DNA of 8,832 nucleotides from Candidatus Agrococcus pullicola (GCA_019115685.1 DXDC01000257.1:1-8832), one strand, 5' to 3'; counted from the stretch's first letter, positions 1 to 7,164 are shown. Notes: generated by a model not told the origin, from the sequence alone. Made by a program: numbers and translations.

Positions 1-23
1 TCTGCCAATTCCGCCACTCGCGC
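1..23 (-). tRNA. tRNA-Leu, 5' portion (partial, runs off the left edge)
   Basis: Read on the minus strand from position 23 downward, the sequence begins with a 7-nt acceptor arm strand (GCGCGAG), then T8 and G9, then GCGGAATTGGCAGA, which is the D-arm start typical of bacterial tRNA-Leu (E. coli tRNA-Leu has GCGGAATTGGTAGA here). Only the first 23 nt lie in the window, so the anticodon, variable arm and acceptor pairing cannot be checked. Context supports the call: Mycobacterium tuberculosis has a tRNA-Leu gene (leuT) next to fhaA. The isoacceptor cannot be determined from this fragment. Confidence 0.85.
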
Positions 24-39
24 GAGTACTACCGATGAC

Positions 40-68
40 TCGGCAACTGCATCAGAATATCAGATACT
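40..68 (+). promoter_or_regulatory. Candidate promoter for the fhaA-led operon
   Basis: The 109-bp region between the divergent tRNA-Leu and fhaA must contain the operon promoter if transcription starts here. The best plus-strand pair I find is TCGGCA (40-45) as -35 and GATACT (63-68) as -10, with a 17-bp spacer and four of six matches to each sigma70 consensus box. An alternative -10 is TACTCT (82-87), but it lacks a convincing -35. The tRNA promoter must lie in the same region on the other strand. This is pattern matching only. Confidence 0.3.
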
Positions 69-116
69 AAGAGGGTTCGGTTACTCTGGAACGACGCTCT
101 GCGGAGCCTGGATAAC

Positions 117-122
117 GGAAGG
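117..122 (+). promoter_or_regulatory. Ribosome binding site of fhaA (decides the start)
   Basis: GGAAGG lies 10 nt before ATG 133 but only 4 nt before the in-frame GTG at 127. The spacing, and the family-typical N-terminus beginning MGLLDKFERG, favour ATG 133 as the start. Confidence 0.6.
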
Positions 123-132
123 CGGTGTGCTT

Positions 133-810
133 ATGGGTCTGCTCGATAAGTTCGAGCGCGGACTCGAACGCGTCGTCAACGGCGCATTCGCGAAGACATT
201 CCGCTCGGGAGTAGAGCCCGTTGAGATCGCGGCGGCGCTGCGGCGAGAACTGGACACGCACGCCAGGGTCGTGTCCCGCGAGCGCATCCTGGTGCCGAAC
301 GTCCTCACCGTGAAGCTTTCGGAAGCCGATGCGGAGAGTATGCAGTCGCTCGGCGACACGCTGAAGGACGAGCTCGCGCAGTCGCTCAATAAGCACGCTC
401 GCAACAGCGGTTACAGTTTCGCCGCGCCGCTCGTGATCGAAATCGAGGAAGACGAGAAACTCACAAAAGGCATGCTCGAAGTGTCGTCAAGGGCGGCCAA
501 GGGCGAAGTCACCTGGTCTGCCGTCATCGACATCAAGGGCAACCGCCACCGCCTCCGCCGCGGCCGCACGATCGTCGGCCGGGGGTCAGACTGTGACATC
601 ACGATCGACGACGCCAGCGCAAGCCGTAAGCACGTAGAAATCGTATGGGACGGCGAGCGCGCACAGGTCACCGACCTGAATTCCACCAACGGCACGCAGT
701 TGAATGGCAAAAAACTCGGTAAGGCGCTGCTCGACCCCGACTCGATCATCGACATAGGATCGACACGTCTCGTCTATCGACTCATGGCCCAGACGAAGGG
801 ACAAGCGTGA
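133..810 (+). CDS. fhaA: FhaA: DUF3662 and FHA domain protein
   Basis: This 225-residue cytoplasmic protein reads phosphothreonine marks made by the PknA/PknB kinases. Residues 1 to about 115 match the FhaA N-terminal DUF3662 domain (start MGLLDKFERGLERVVNGAFA). Residues 146-197 form a C-terminal FHA domain with the GRG turn containing R150, the S164-R165-K166-H167 motif, the NSTNG loop (183-187) and N191; these residues normally line the phosphothreonine pocket. In mycobacteria, FhaA binds the phosphorylated pseudokinase domain of the lipid II flippase MviN/MurJ. M. tuberculosis FhaA is about 527 residues because a long low-complexity linker separates the two domains. Here the linker is about 30 residues or fewer. 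The start is ATG 133; GTG 127 is in frame but too close to the RBS. The stop overlaps the fhaB start (GTGA, 807-810), so translation is probably coupled. Confidence 0.93.
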   Translation: MGLLDKFERGLERVVNGAFAKTFRSGVEPVEIAAALRRELDTHARVVSRERILVPNVLTVKLSEADAESMQSLGDTLKDELAQSLNKHARNSGYSFAAPLVIEIEEDEKLTKGMLEVSSRAAKGEVTWSAVIDIKGNRHRLRRGRTIVGRGSDCDITIDDASASRKHVEIVWDGERAQVTDLNSTNGTQLNGKKLGKALLDPDSIIDIGSTRLVYRLMAQTKGQA

Positions 811-1307
811 GCGAACTCACCCTGCTGGTGTTGCGCCTTGGGCTTCTGGCACTGCTGTGGATCTTCGTCTTCATCGTGATCTACTCGGTACGCAGCGATA
901 TGTTCGGGCCCCGCATCCCCCGCAGCGTTCGCGTTGCCGCAGGCAACCAGCGCGAAAGCCACGACGATCGCGACATTCCGACCGCCGCCGTATCCTCCGG
1001 CAGCCCCGGCCAGCAGGACTTCGGCAAGCTCGTCATCACGGCAGGGCCGAAAGCCGGAACAACAATCGATCTGCCTGTCACGGGCCTGACCATAGGTCGC
1101 TCCTCGGGAGCCGGACTGCAGGTAAGCGACGACTACACGAGTACGAATCACGCGAAAGTGTCGAAACAGGGGAATCGATGGGTCATAGAAGACCTCGGTT
1201 CCACGAACGGCACATTCCTGGGCGGTAAGCGCGTCACCGCCGCTACCGAAATCAGCCCCGGCGCGACGATCCGGGTAGGAACAACCCAGTTCGAACTGAG
1301 GCCCTAG
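807..1307 (+). CDS. fhaB: FhaB/FipA: membrane-anchored FHA domain protein
   Basis: This 166-residue protein has one N-terminal transmembrane helix (about residues 5-27), a polar linker (about 28-72) and a C-terminal FHA domain (about 73-166). The FHA signatures are GRSS (97-100), S112-T-N-H115-A and GSTNG (131-135), which form the phosphothreonine-binding loops. In M. tuberculosis the orthologue FipA (FhaB) is a PknA/PknB substrate that links FtsZ and FtsQ at the septum; that role is inferred here from family and position. The GTG start at 807 overlaps the fhaA stop and is preceded by a GAAGGGA purine stretch (795-801). Two nucleotides separate its stop from pstP. The motif STNHA replaces the more usual S-R-x-H-A, but the key Ser and His are kept. 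Confidence 0.9.
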   Translation: MSELTLLVLRLGLLALLWIFVFIVIYSVRSDMFGPRIPRSVRVAAGNQRESHDDRDIPTAAVSSGSPGQQDFGKLVITAGPKAGTTIDLPVTGLTIGRSSGAGLQVSDDYTSTNHAKVSKQGNRWVIEDLGSTNGTFLGGKRVTAATEISPGATIRVGTTQFELRP

Positions 1308-1309
1308 TA

Positions 1310-2545
1310 GTGACCCAGTACGCCGCAGCGGGATCGCACGTCGGCCGAGTCCGCTCCGAGAATCAGGACTCCGGCTACGCGGGCGCGCACCTTTTCGCGG
1401 TCGCGGACGGCATGGGCGGTCACGCGGGCGGCGATGTCGCAAGCGCCATCATCGTGCAGAACCTGAGCGGTGCCGACAGCGAATACAGTTCGCCGGAAGA
1501 GGCAAGCGAAGTGCTCGCCACGGTGCTGCAGGCCGGTAACGAGCGGCTGCAGAACGCGATGCGCGAGCATCCGGAGCTCACGGGGATGGGCACCACGTTC
1601 TCTGGGTTCGTCCGGGTCGGCGAGAAGCTGGGCATCGCGCACATCGGCGATTCGCGCATCTACCGGTACCGCGTTGGCGCGCTGACGCAGATCACCACGG
1701 ACCACACCTTCGTGCAGAAGCTGGTCGATGCCGGCCGCATCACGCGTGAGGAAGCGGAGACGCATCCCCGACGCAACGTCGTGATGCGCGTACTCGGCAA
1801 TATCGAAACCAACCCCGAGATCGACACGTTCGTCGAGACGATCGAACCGGAGGATCGCTGGCTCGCCTGCTCGGACGGTCTTTCCTCGTACGTGCCGGAA
1901 GAGAAGATCGCCGCAATTCTCGGCCAGGGGCTTTCGACGCAGGACACCGTCAAGCGCCTCATTCGCGAGGCGCTTTCGCAGGGGGCGCCCGACAATGTCA
2001 CCGTCGTCCTCATGGACGCCGTCGAAGGCGACGACATTGGCGAGCCGATCATCGTCGGCAGCGCGGAGAACGAAGTGTCGTACACGGCGACGGAACCAGA
2101 GGCTGCGCCGATCTCGCTGCGCCAACTGCTCTTGCACCCTCGCCAACTGCGGGCACAGCCGCTCTGGGAGCACTTCGAGCCCGAGAGCGAAGAGGTGCTG
2201 CAGGAGATCCTCGCGGAGCAGCGCCGCTACCGCATCCGTCGCCGGGCGACGTGGGCCATCGGGGCGATCATCGCTATCGCCGCCGTGGTGTTGGCGAGCA
2301 TCGGTTTCTACAACTGGACGCAGACTCGCTACTTCGTCGGAGAGAACGAAGACGGCTACGTCGCTATCTTCCAAGGCATCCAGCAGGACATCGGACCGAT
2401 CTCGTTGTCCGAGGAAGTCCGGACAACGGACATTCAGGTCAGTGAGCTCGGTTGGACGTATCAGAATGCGGTGCGCAACACGCTCAACGCCGAAGACCTG
2501 AACGATGCGGAAGCGATCATCGAGCGATTGCACGGTGTCCCATGA
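1310..2545 (+). CDS. pstP: PstP: membrane PP2C-type Ser/Thr protein phosphatase
   Basis: This 411-residue phosphatase dephosphorylates PknA/PknB and their substrates. Residues 1 to about 238 form a PP2C (PPM) catalytic domain with the expected metal-binding motifs: ENQD (17-20), VADGMGG with D33, GDSR with D114, SDG with D189 and DN with D228. These match the Asp positions that hold the metals in the M. tuberculosis enzyme. A juxtamembrane segment rich in Arg (305-312) precedes one transmembrane helix (about 314-334), leaving about 77 residues outside the membrane. M. tuberculosis PstP is about 514 residues with a much larger ectodomain. The GTG start at 1310 has TGAGG (1297-1301) 8 nt upstream and lies 2 nt after fhaB. 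Its stop overlaps the rodA ATG (ATGA, 2542-2545). An N-terminal residue pair MT and the conserved phosphatase start support this choice. Confidence 0.95.
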   Translation: MTQYAAAGSHVGRVRSENQDSGYAGAHLFAVADGMGGHAGGDVASAIIVQNLSGADSEYSSPEEASEVLATVLQAGNERLQNAMREHPELTGMGTTFSGFVRVGEKLGIAHIGDSRIYRYRVGALTQITTDHTFVQKLVDAGRITREEAETHPRRNVVMRVLGNIETNPEIDTFVETIEPEDRWLACSDGLSSYVPEEKIAAILGQGLSTQDTVKRLIREALSQGAPDNVTVVLMDAVEGDDIGEPIIVGSAENEVSYTATEPEAAPISLRQLLLHPRQLRAQPLWEHFEPESEEVLQEILAEQRRYRIRRRATWAIGAIIAIAAVVLASIGFYNWTQTRYFVGENEDGYVAIFQGIQQDIGPISLSEEVRTTDIQVSELGWTYQNAVRNTLNAEDLNDAEAIIERLHGVP

Positions 2546-3975
2546 CGAACGCGCTCCAGACAGGCATCATCAGACTCGGCGAAGCGACCGAGGCCATCCG
2601 CGTGCGCCTGCGCAAGCCGCAGAAGGTGCGCGCGCTCGAGCTCTTCCTGCTCATCCTCGCCTGGGCAGTCTCCGGTTCCGCCATCGCGCTCGTGCAGCTC
2701 GGGGCGCTCGAAACGATCGATCTGACAATCCTGTATCTGGCTGGCGGTATCGCGCTGCTCACGCTTGTCGTGCATATCGTGCTGCGCGTCGTGGCGCGGG
2801 AGGCCGACCCCTTCATCCTGCCGATCGCGACGGTACTCAACGGCCTCGGTATCGCGATGATCTATCGCATCGACATCGCGCAGGGGCTCGAAGGATGGGC
2901 GGCCGACGGTGTCAGGCAGGTCGCGTGGACCGGGCTCGCCATCGTCGCGGCGATCGTCGTACTCCTGGTGATTCGAAACCACCGCATCCTGACCAGGTAC
3001 CGCTATCTCTCGATGTTCGCCGCGCTCGCACTCATGCTGCTGCCGATGGTACCGGGGCTCGGTGCGACCATCAACGAAGCGAACGTCTGGATTCGGCTCG
3101 GCGCGTTCTCGTTCCAGCCCGGTGAACTCGCGAAGATCTTCCTCGCGATCTTCTTCGCCGGGTACCTCATGACGGCACGCGAGTCGCTGTCGGTCGCGGG
3201 CAAACGCTTTCTAGGGCTGCGTCTGCCCAGGATGCGCGACCTCGGGCCGATCTTCCTGGTCTGGGTCGCCTGCATGCTGATCCTGGTCGTGCAGGGCGAC
3301 CTCGGAACGGGCATGCTCTACTTCGGCCTGTTCACCGTGATGATCTACGTCGCAACCGGGCGCCGCGAGTGGATCCTCATCGGCCTGGCGCTCATCGTGA
3401 TCGCAATCGGCGTTCTATGGGTGCTCGCGCAGACGCACCTGACCGAGCTGCAGGGCCTGGGCCTCGGTCGTGCGCAACAGCGCATCGAGATCTGGCTCAA
3501 CCCCTTCGACGACGAGTTGTACCAACGCCAGTTCGGCGGCTCCTACCAGGTCGTGCAGGGGCTGTTCGGCATGGCCAACGGCGGACTGTTCGGCACCGGG
3601 TTCGGCCTTGGGCGCCCGAACATCACGCCGCAGGCGAAAGACGACTACATCATCGCCTCCTTCGGAGAAGAGCTGGGGCTGGTCGGCATCTTCGCAATCC
3701 TCGCGCTCTTCCTGATCCTGGTCACGCGCGGCATGCGCGTCGGGTTCCGGGGCCCCGACGACTTCACGAAGCTGCTGGGCGTCGGGCTCGCGTTCACGAT
3801 CGCGCTGCAGCTGTTCGTCGTCGTTGGCGGTGTCACGCGCGTGATCCCGATGACGGGGCTCACGATCCCGTTCATGGCATCCGGCGGTTCGTCACTGCTG
3901 GCGAACTGGATCATCGTGGCGTTGCTGCTCCGGCTGTCCGACAGCATTAGATCTACCTCGGAGGTGACCGAATGA
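2542..3975 (+). CDS. rodA: RodA: SEDS-family peptidoglycan glycosyltransferase
   Basis: This 477-residue polytopic membrane protein belongs to the SEDS (RodA/FtsW/SpoVE) family, which polymerises lipid II into glycan strands with a partner class B PBP. Hydrophobic helices run through the whole length. Recognisable family motifs are W183-IRLG followed by FSFQPGELAK (189-198), QGDLGT (251-256), NPFDD (320-324) followed by GGSYQ, FGEELG (374-379) and GLTIPF followed by SGGSSLL near 439-453. D323 or D324, in the NP-x-x-D region before GSYQ, is the likely catalytic Asp by comparison with E. coli FtsW and Thermus RodA. The reading frame is open further upstream to 2452 inside pstP, but ATG 2542 gives the ATGA overlap used throughout the operon. 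It could be called FtsW; position beside pbpA in this cluster points to RodA. There is no strong RBS, so coupling to pstP is likely. Confidence 0.95.
   Translation: MTNALQTGIIRLGEATEAIRVRLRKPQKVRALELFLLILAWAVSGSAIALVQLGALETIDLTILYLAGGIALLTLVVHIVLRVVAREADPFILPIATVLNGLGIAMIYRIDIAQGLEGWAADGVRQVAWTGLAIVAAIVVLLVIRNHRILTRYRYLSMFAALALMLLPMVPGLGATINEANVWIRLGAFSFQPGELAKIFLAIFFAGYLMTARESLSVAGKRFLGLRLPRMRDLGPIFLVWVACMLILVVQGDLGTGMLYFGLFTVMIYVATGRREWILIGLALIVIAIGVLWVLAQTHLTELQGLGLGRAQQRIEIWLNPFDDELYQRQFGGSYQVVQGLFGMANGGLFGTGFGLGRPNITPQAKDDYIIASFGEELGLVGIFAILALFLILVTRGMRVGFRGPDDFTKLLGVGLAFTIALQLFVVVGGVTRVIPMTGLTIPFMASGGSSLLANWIIVALLLRLSDSIRSTSEVTE
3960..3967 (+). promoter_or_regulatory. Strong ribosome binding site of pbpA inside the rodA 3' end
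   Basis: GGAGGTGA is a near-perfect anti-16S match 7 nt (from GGAGG) before the pbpA ATG at 3972. It is the best Shine-Dalgarno I see in the overlapping part of the operon, so PbpA output need not depend only on coupling from rodA. Confidence 0.7.
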
Positions 3976-5429
3976 GACGCGAGATCTCCAGAGTGAGCAT
4001 TCTGGTGCTCATCATGTTCCTCGCCCTGTTCACATCGACAACGGTGATTCAGAGTGTGCAGGCAGACAACCTCAACGCCGACGGCCGCAACTCGCGAGCG
4101 ATCCAGGCGTCGTTCGACATCGAGCGCGGCGCGATCACCGCCGGCGGCGAACCGATCGCGCAGAGCGTCCCCAGCGACGGCGTATACCCGTGGCAACGGC
4201 AGTACCCGCAGGGCGAGCTCTACGCCGCCGTGACCGGCTACAACACCCTCGGTCAGGGCAACACCGGCCTTGAGGGCGCCATGAACCCCCAGCTAACCGG
4301 CCAGGCGGACAGCCAATTCCTGACCGAGATCGAACGGCTCCTGACCGGTCGTGACCCGCAGGGCGCCTCCGTGACCACCACGATCATCCCCGAGGCACAG
4401 ATGGCGGCCGCAGAAGGCATCGGCGACTTCGAGGGTGCCGCAGTCGCGATGGACCCCGAGACCGGCGAGATCCTCGCGATGTACTCATCGCCGACCTTCG
4501 ACCCGAACGTCATGACCCAGCCCGATGGCGAGCTCGTCGAAGCGGTGTACGAGGAATTGCTCAACGAACCCGGCCAGCCCCTGCACAACCGAGCCATCGC
4601 CGGCGACCTCTTCTTCCCCGGATCCGTGTTCAAGCTCGTGATCGCGTACGCGGCTCTCGAATCCGGCGACTACACGGCGGAAAGCGAATTCGACAATCCG
4701 GCGGAGCTCTCGCTGCCGCAGTCGTCTCGCGTTGTGACGAACTCCACGCGCGGGGCCTGCGGCGACGGTGACGACACGGTCACGCTTGAGATCGCGATGC
4801 GCTACTCGTGCAACATCCCGTTCGCCATTCTCGCGCAGGAGCTCGGGGAAGAGGCGATCAACGATGCCGCCACTGCGCTCGGTTACGGGCAGCCGCTGAC
4901 GATTCCGACGCAGGTCCTACCCAGCACCTATCCGCAGGACATGGATGATGCGCAGCTCATGCTGACCGGCTTCGGCCAGTACGACGTCCGCGTCACCCCA
5001 CTGCAGGTCGCCATGACGACGGCGGCGATCGCGAACGACGGCGAGATGATGAAGCCAAACCTCATCAACAACGTCATAACGGAAGACTTGCAGGTGCTCG
5101 AGGCACCGGGGCCGGAACTGCTGGGGACACCGATGACGCCGTCGGTTGCGGGAGATCTTCAGGATCTGATGGTGGACAATGTAGAGAACGGCTATTCGTC
5201 GAACGCACAGATTCCCGGCGTCACCGTCGGCGGAAAGACGGGCACCGCGGAGAACGGCGAGGCGAATCAGCCGTTCAATCTGTGGTTCACCGGATACGCG
5301 GAGCACGAGGGGCAATCGGTAGTGGTTGCCGTCGTCGTCGTTCCGCCCGAAAACATTGCAGGGCGAGGCTCCGGCGAATTGGCGGTGCCTGTAGGACAAT
5401 CGATCATGGAGGCGGTGCTGAACTCATGA
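3972..5429 (+). CDS. pbpA: PbpA: class B penicillin-binding protein (transpeptidase)
   Basis: This 485-residue, single-pass membrane enzyme crosslinks peptidoglycan stem peptides and is the expected partner of the adjacent RodA. Residues about 7-29 form an uncleaved N-terminal membrane anchor. An N-terminal pedestal (about 30-155) includes the NSRA and RGAITAGG segment typical of actinobacterial PbpA. The penicillin-binding domain (about 155-485) has all three active-site motifs: S218-V-F-K221 (nucleophile Ser and Lys, in PGSVFK), S279-C-N281 and K422-T-G424 (in KTGTAE). Length agrees with M. tuberculosis PbpA (about 491 residues). The start ATG overlaps the rodA stop, and its own stop overlaps the pknA start. 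In mycobacteria PbpA is phosphorylated by PknB and acts in division and septation; whether that applies here is inference. Confidence 0.95.
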   Translation: MRREISRVSILVLIMFLALFTSTTVIQSVQADNLNADGRNSRAIQASFDIERGAITAGGEPIAQSVPSDGVYPWQRQYPQGELYAAVTGYNTLGQGNTGLEGAMNPQLTGQADSQFLTEIERLLTGRDPQGASVTTTIIPEAQMAAAEGIGDFEGAAVAMDPETGEILAMYSSPTFDPNVMTQPDGELVEAVYEELLNEPGQPLHNRAIAGDLFFPGSVFKLVIAYAALESGDYTAESEFDNPAELSLPQSSRVVTNSTRGACGDGDDTVTLEIAMRYSCNIPFAILAQELGEEAINDAATALGYGQPLTIPTQVLPSTYPQDMDDAQLMLTGFGQYDVRVTPLQVAMTTAAIANDGEMMKPNLINNVITEDLQVLEAPGPELLGTPMTPSVAGDLQDLMVDNVENGYSSNAQIPGVTVGGKTGTAENGEANQPFNLWFTGYAEHEGQSVVVAVVVVPPENIAGRGSGELAVPVGQSIMEAVLNS

Positions 5430-7150
5430 GACCCTCGAGCGGGCAGATCTTTGGTGGTCGATACGAACTAACCAGCCGCATTGCCGTCGGCGGCATGGGT
5501 GAAGTCTGGCGAGCCGAGGACACCGTCATCGGCCGCACGGTCGCGATCAAGATCCTCAAGGACGAGTACCTCGGCGACCCCGGCTTCCTCGAGCGGTTCC
5601 GCGCCGAAGCACGTCACGCGGCCCTGGTGAACCATGAGGGCATCGCGAACGTCTTCGACTACGGCGAGGAGGACGGCAGCGCCTACCTCGTGATGGAGCT
5701 CGTGCCCGGTGAACCGCTGTCCGCGATCCTCGACCGCGAGCGCACCCTCTCGGCCGACCGCGTGCTCGACATCACCGCGCAGACCGCCGCGGCGCTCCAC
5801 GCGGCGCACCAGGCCGGGCTCGTCCACCGCGACATCAAACCCGGCAACCTGCTCATCACGCCCGAGGGCCGCGTCAAGATCACCGACTTCGGTATTGCGC
5901 GCATCGCCGACCAGGTGCCGTTGACGGCCACCGGGCAGGTCATGGGCACCGTGCAGTACCTGTCGCCGGAACAAGCGTCAGGTCAGCCAGCAGCGCCCGC
6001 CACGGACATCTACTCGCTCGGGATCGTCGCGTACGAGTGCCTCGCCGGCAAGCGTCCGTTCACGGGTGAGTCGCAGGTCGCCATTGCGATGGCGCACATC
6101 AACGACGCACCGCCCGAGCTCCCGAACAGCCTGCCGGAGCCGGTGCGCAACCTCGTGATGAGCTGCATCGCGAAGAAGCCGACCGATCGTCCGACTTCAG
6201 CCGCGCACCTTTCACGCGCGGCGACCATGCTGCGGCGCGGCGACATCGCCGGTGCCGCCGCGATCGTACCGGGTATCGCAGCGACCGACTCCTTCGCAAC
6301 GATCGATTCGCCGTCGCAGGCGGCAACCCGCGTGATCCAGACGCAGTCTTCGCCTGCCACTGCGGCCCTCCCGACCGTCGCGGGCGACGAAGAGGATGGC
6401 GAAGAGGAGGAAGAGAAGAAGAAGCGGCCGTGGCTGTGGCCGGTCATCATTCTCTCGGCCCTGTTGGTCGCGGCGCTGGTCGCGCTCGGCATCCTGTTGT
6501 TCAACACCGACGACGAACCAGAGCCTTCCCCTTCTCCCAGCCCTTCCGTTTCGGAGACGCCGGAGGCGATCAACATCGACCCGAGCGATTTCATCGGCTT
6601 GTCCGAGCAGCAGTTCCGAAACGCGATAGAAGACCTCGGGCTCATTCCAGAGACTCCTGTCGGCGAGCCGGCTCCGAACTCGAGTCAGGTCGGCCAGGTC
6701 TACGACGTTTCACCGACCGGTGATGTCGAAGAAGGCACGACGATCACGGGCACCGTGTACGGCCAGGTCGCCCAGGCCGACGATCCGACGGATGCTCCGG
6801 TCCTGGACAGTGGTGACCCGGACGAGCTCGAACCCGGGCAGAGCGTCACCGTCTCGTGGCCTCCGTACACTTGCCCTGCCGGATACGACACCGTCACCTA
6901 CGGTGTGCGAATCGGTGACGACACCTTCAACGCAGGCACTGGCACGAACGCGCAGGTCACGCTGGAAGAGGGCGAAAACCGCATTGCTTACATGGTGACC
7001 TGCTCGGGGTCCAACCGTACGACGCTCGAAACCGGCTACTCGCCCGAGCTGACACTGACCGCGACGGAGCCGGAACCCACCCCGACACCCACGCCGACGC
7101 CGACGCCGACCGAGACCCCGACGCCGACCGATGACCCCGACGAGGACTAG
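5426..7150 (+). CDS. pknA: PknA: transmembrane Ser/Thr kinase with an unusual PASTA-like plus Ig/Fn3-like ectodomain
   Basis: This 574-residue receptor kinase has an N-terminal Hanks-type kinase domain (about 12-272): glycine loop VGGMGEV (21-27), K42, H134-R135-D136, K138, N141, D154-F-G156 and S180-P-E182. T167, T169 and T175 lie in the activation segment. An acidic then basic run (321-334) leads to one transmembrane helix (about 338-358). Outside are a Pro-Ser linker (365-374), a PASTA-like repeat (about 385-448), an Ig/Fn3-like beta domain (about 457-547) with C483 and C526, and a Pro-Thr tail (551-568). M. tuberculosis PknA is about 431 residues and has no PASTA repeat, so this ectodomain is notable. 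The start ATG 5426 overlaps the pbpA stop; GGAGG at 5408-5412 is 13 nt away, which is long. An open frame back to 5282 lies inside pbpA and is not preferred. Substrates by family are FhaB, cell-division and wall proteins. Confidence 0.93.
   Translation: MRPSSGQIFGGRYELTSRIAVGGMGEVWRAEDTVIGRTVAIKILKDEYLGDPGFLERFRAEARHAALVNHEGIANVFDYGEEDGSAYLVMELVPGEPLSAILDRERTLSADRVLDITAQTAAALHAAHQAGLVHRDIKPGNLLITPEGRVKITDFGIARIADQVPLTATGQVMGTVQYLSPEQASGQPAAPATDIYSLGIVAYECLAGKRPFTGESQVAIAMAHINDAPPELPNSLPEPVRNLVMSCIAKKPTDRPTSAAHLSRAATMLRRGDIAGAAAIVPGIAATDSFATIDSPSQAATRVIQTQSSPATAALPTVAGDEEDGEEEEEKKKRPWLWPVIILSALLVAALVALGILLFNTDDEPEPSPSPSPSVSETPEAINIDPSDFIGLSEQQFRNAIEDLGLIPETPVGEPAPNSSQVGQVYDVSPTGDVEEGTTITGTVYGQVAQADDPTDAPVLDSGDPDELEPGQSVTVSWPPYTCPAGYDTVTYGVRIGDDTFNAGTGTNAQVTLEEGENRIAYMVTCSGSNRTTLETGYSPELTLTATEPEPTPTPTPTPTPTETPTPTDDPDED
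7076..7129 (+). repeat. Degenerate 6-bp coding repeat for the Pro-Thr tail of PknA
   Basis: About nine tandem copies of a CCGACG-like hexamer encode alternating Pro-Thr (residues 551-568), with one Pro replaced by Glu at residue 563. Copies vary at third positions (CCC/CCG, ACC/ACA/ACG). Such tracts change length easily by slippage in multiples of six without breaking the frame. The product would be an extended, rod-like extracellular tail. Confidence 0.8.
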
Positions 7151-7164
7151 ACTCAACCTTTAGG

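Noticed and set aside
96..107. GCTC-TGCG-GAGC inverted repeat upstream of fhaA
   Set aside because: Only a 4-bp stem; such repeats are frequent by chance in GC-rich DNA and no second copy or T-run accompanies it.
1138..1231. FhaB FHA motif STNHA and LGG instead of SRxHA and LNG as signs of a dead phosphothreonine pocket
   Set aside because: The essential Arg98, Ser112, His115 and the STNG loop are all present, and FhaB proteins vary at the replaced positions, so loss of binding is not supported.
774..1442. 222-codon minus-strand frame across fhaB
   Set aside because: Arg-rich, low-complexity translation without motifs, opposite a clear FHA protein; a frame shadow.
1304..2533. 409-codon open frame on the minus strand opposite pstP
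   Set aside because: It mirrors almost exactly the span of pstP, whose protein has all PP2C motifs. Long antisense frames are expected in high-GC coding DNA, and the translation is Arg/Asp-rich with no recognisable domain.
2452..2541. Extended upstream start for rodA inside pstP
   Set aside because: The extra 30 residues are a shifted reading of the pstP 3' end, and ATG 2542 gives the ATGA overlap used at the other junctions.
2505..3125. 206-codon plus-strand frame overlapping rodA
   Set aside because: Composition is dominated by Arg, Ala and His as expected from a shifted frame of rodA; no membrane segments or family motifs.
5282..5425. Extended upstream start for pknA inside pbpA
   Set aside because: The extra 48 residues are an Arg/Gly-rich shadow of pbpA, and the kinase family begins shortly before the glycine loop, consistent with ATG 5426.
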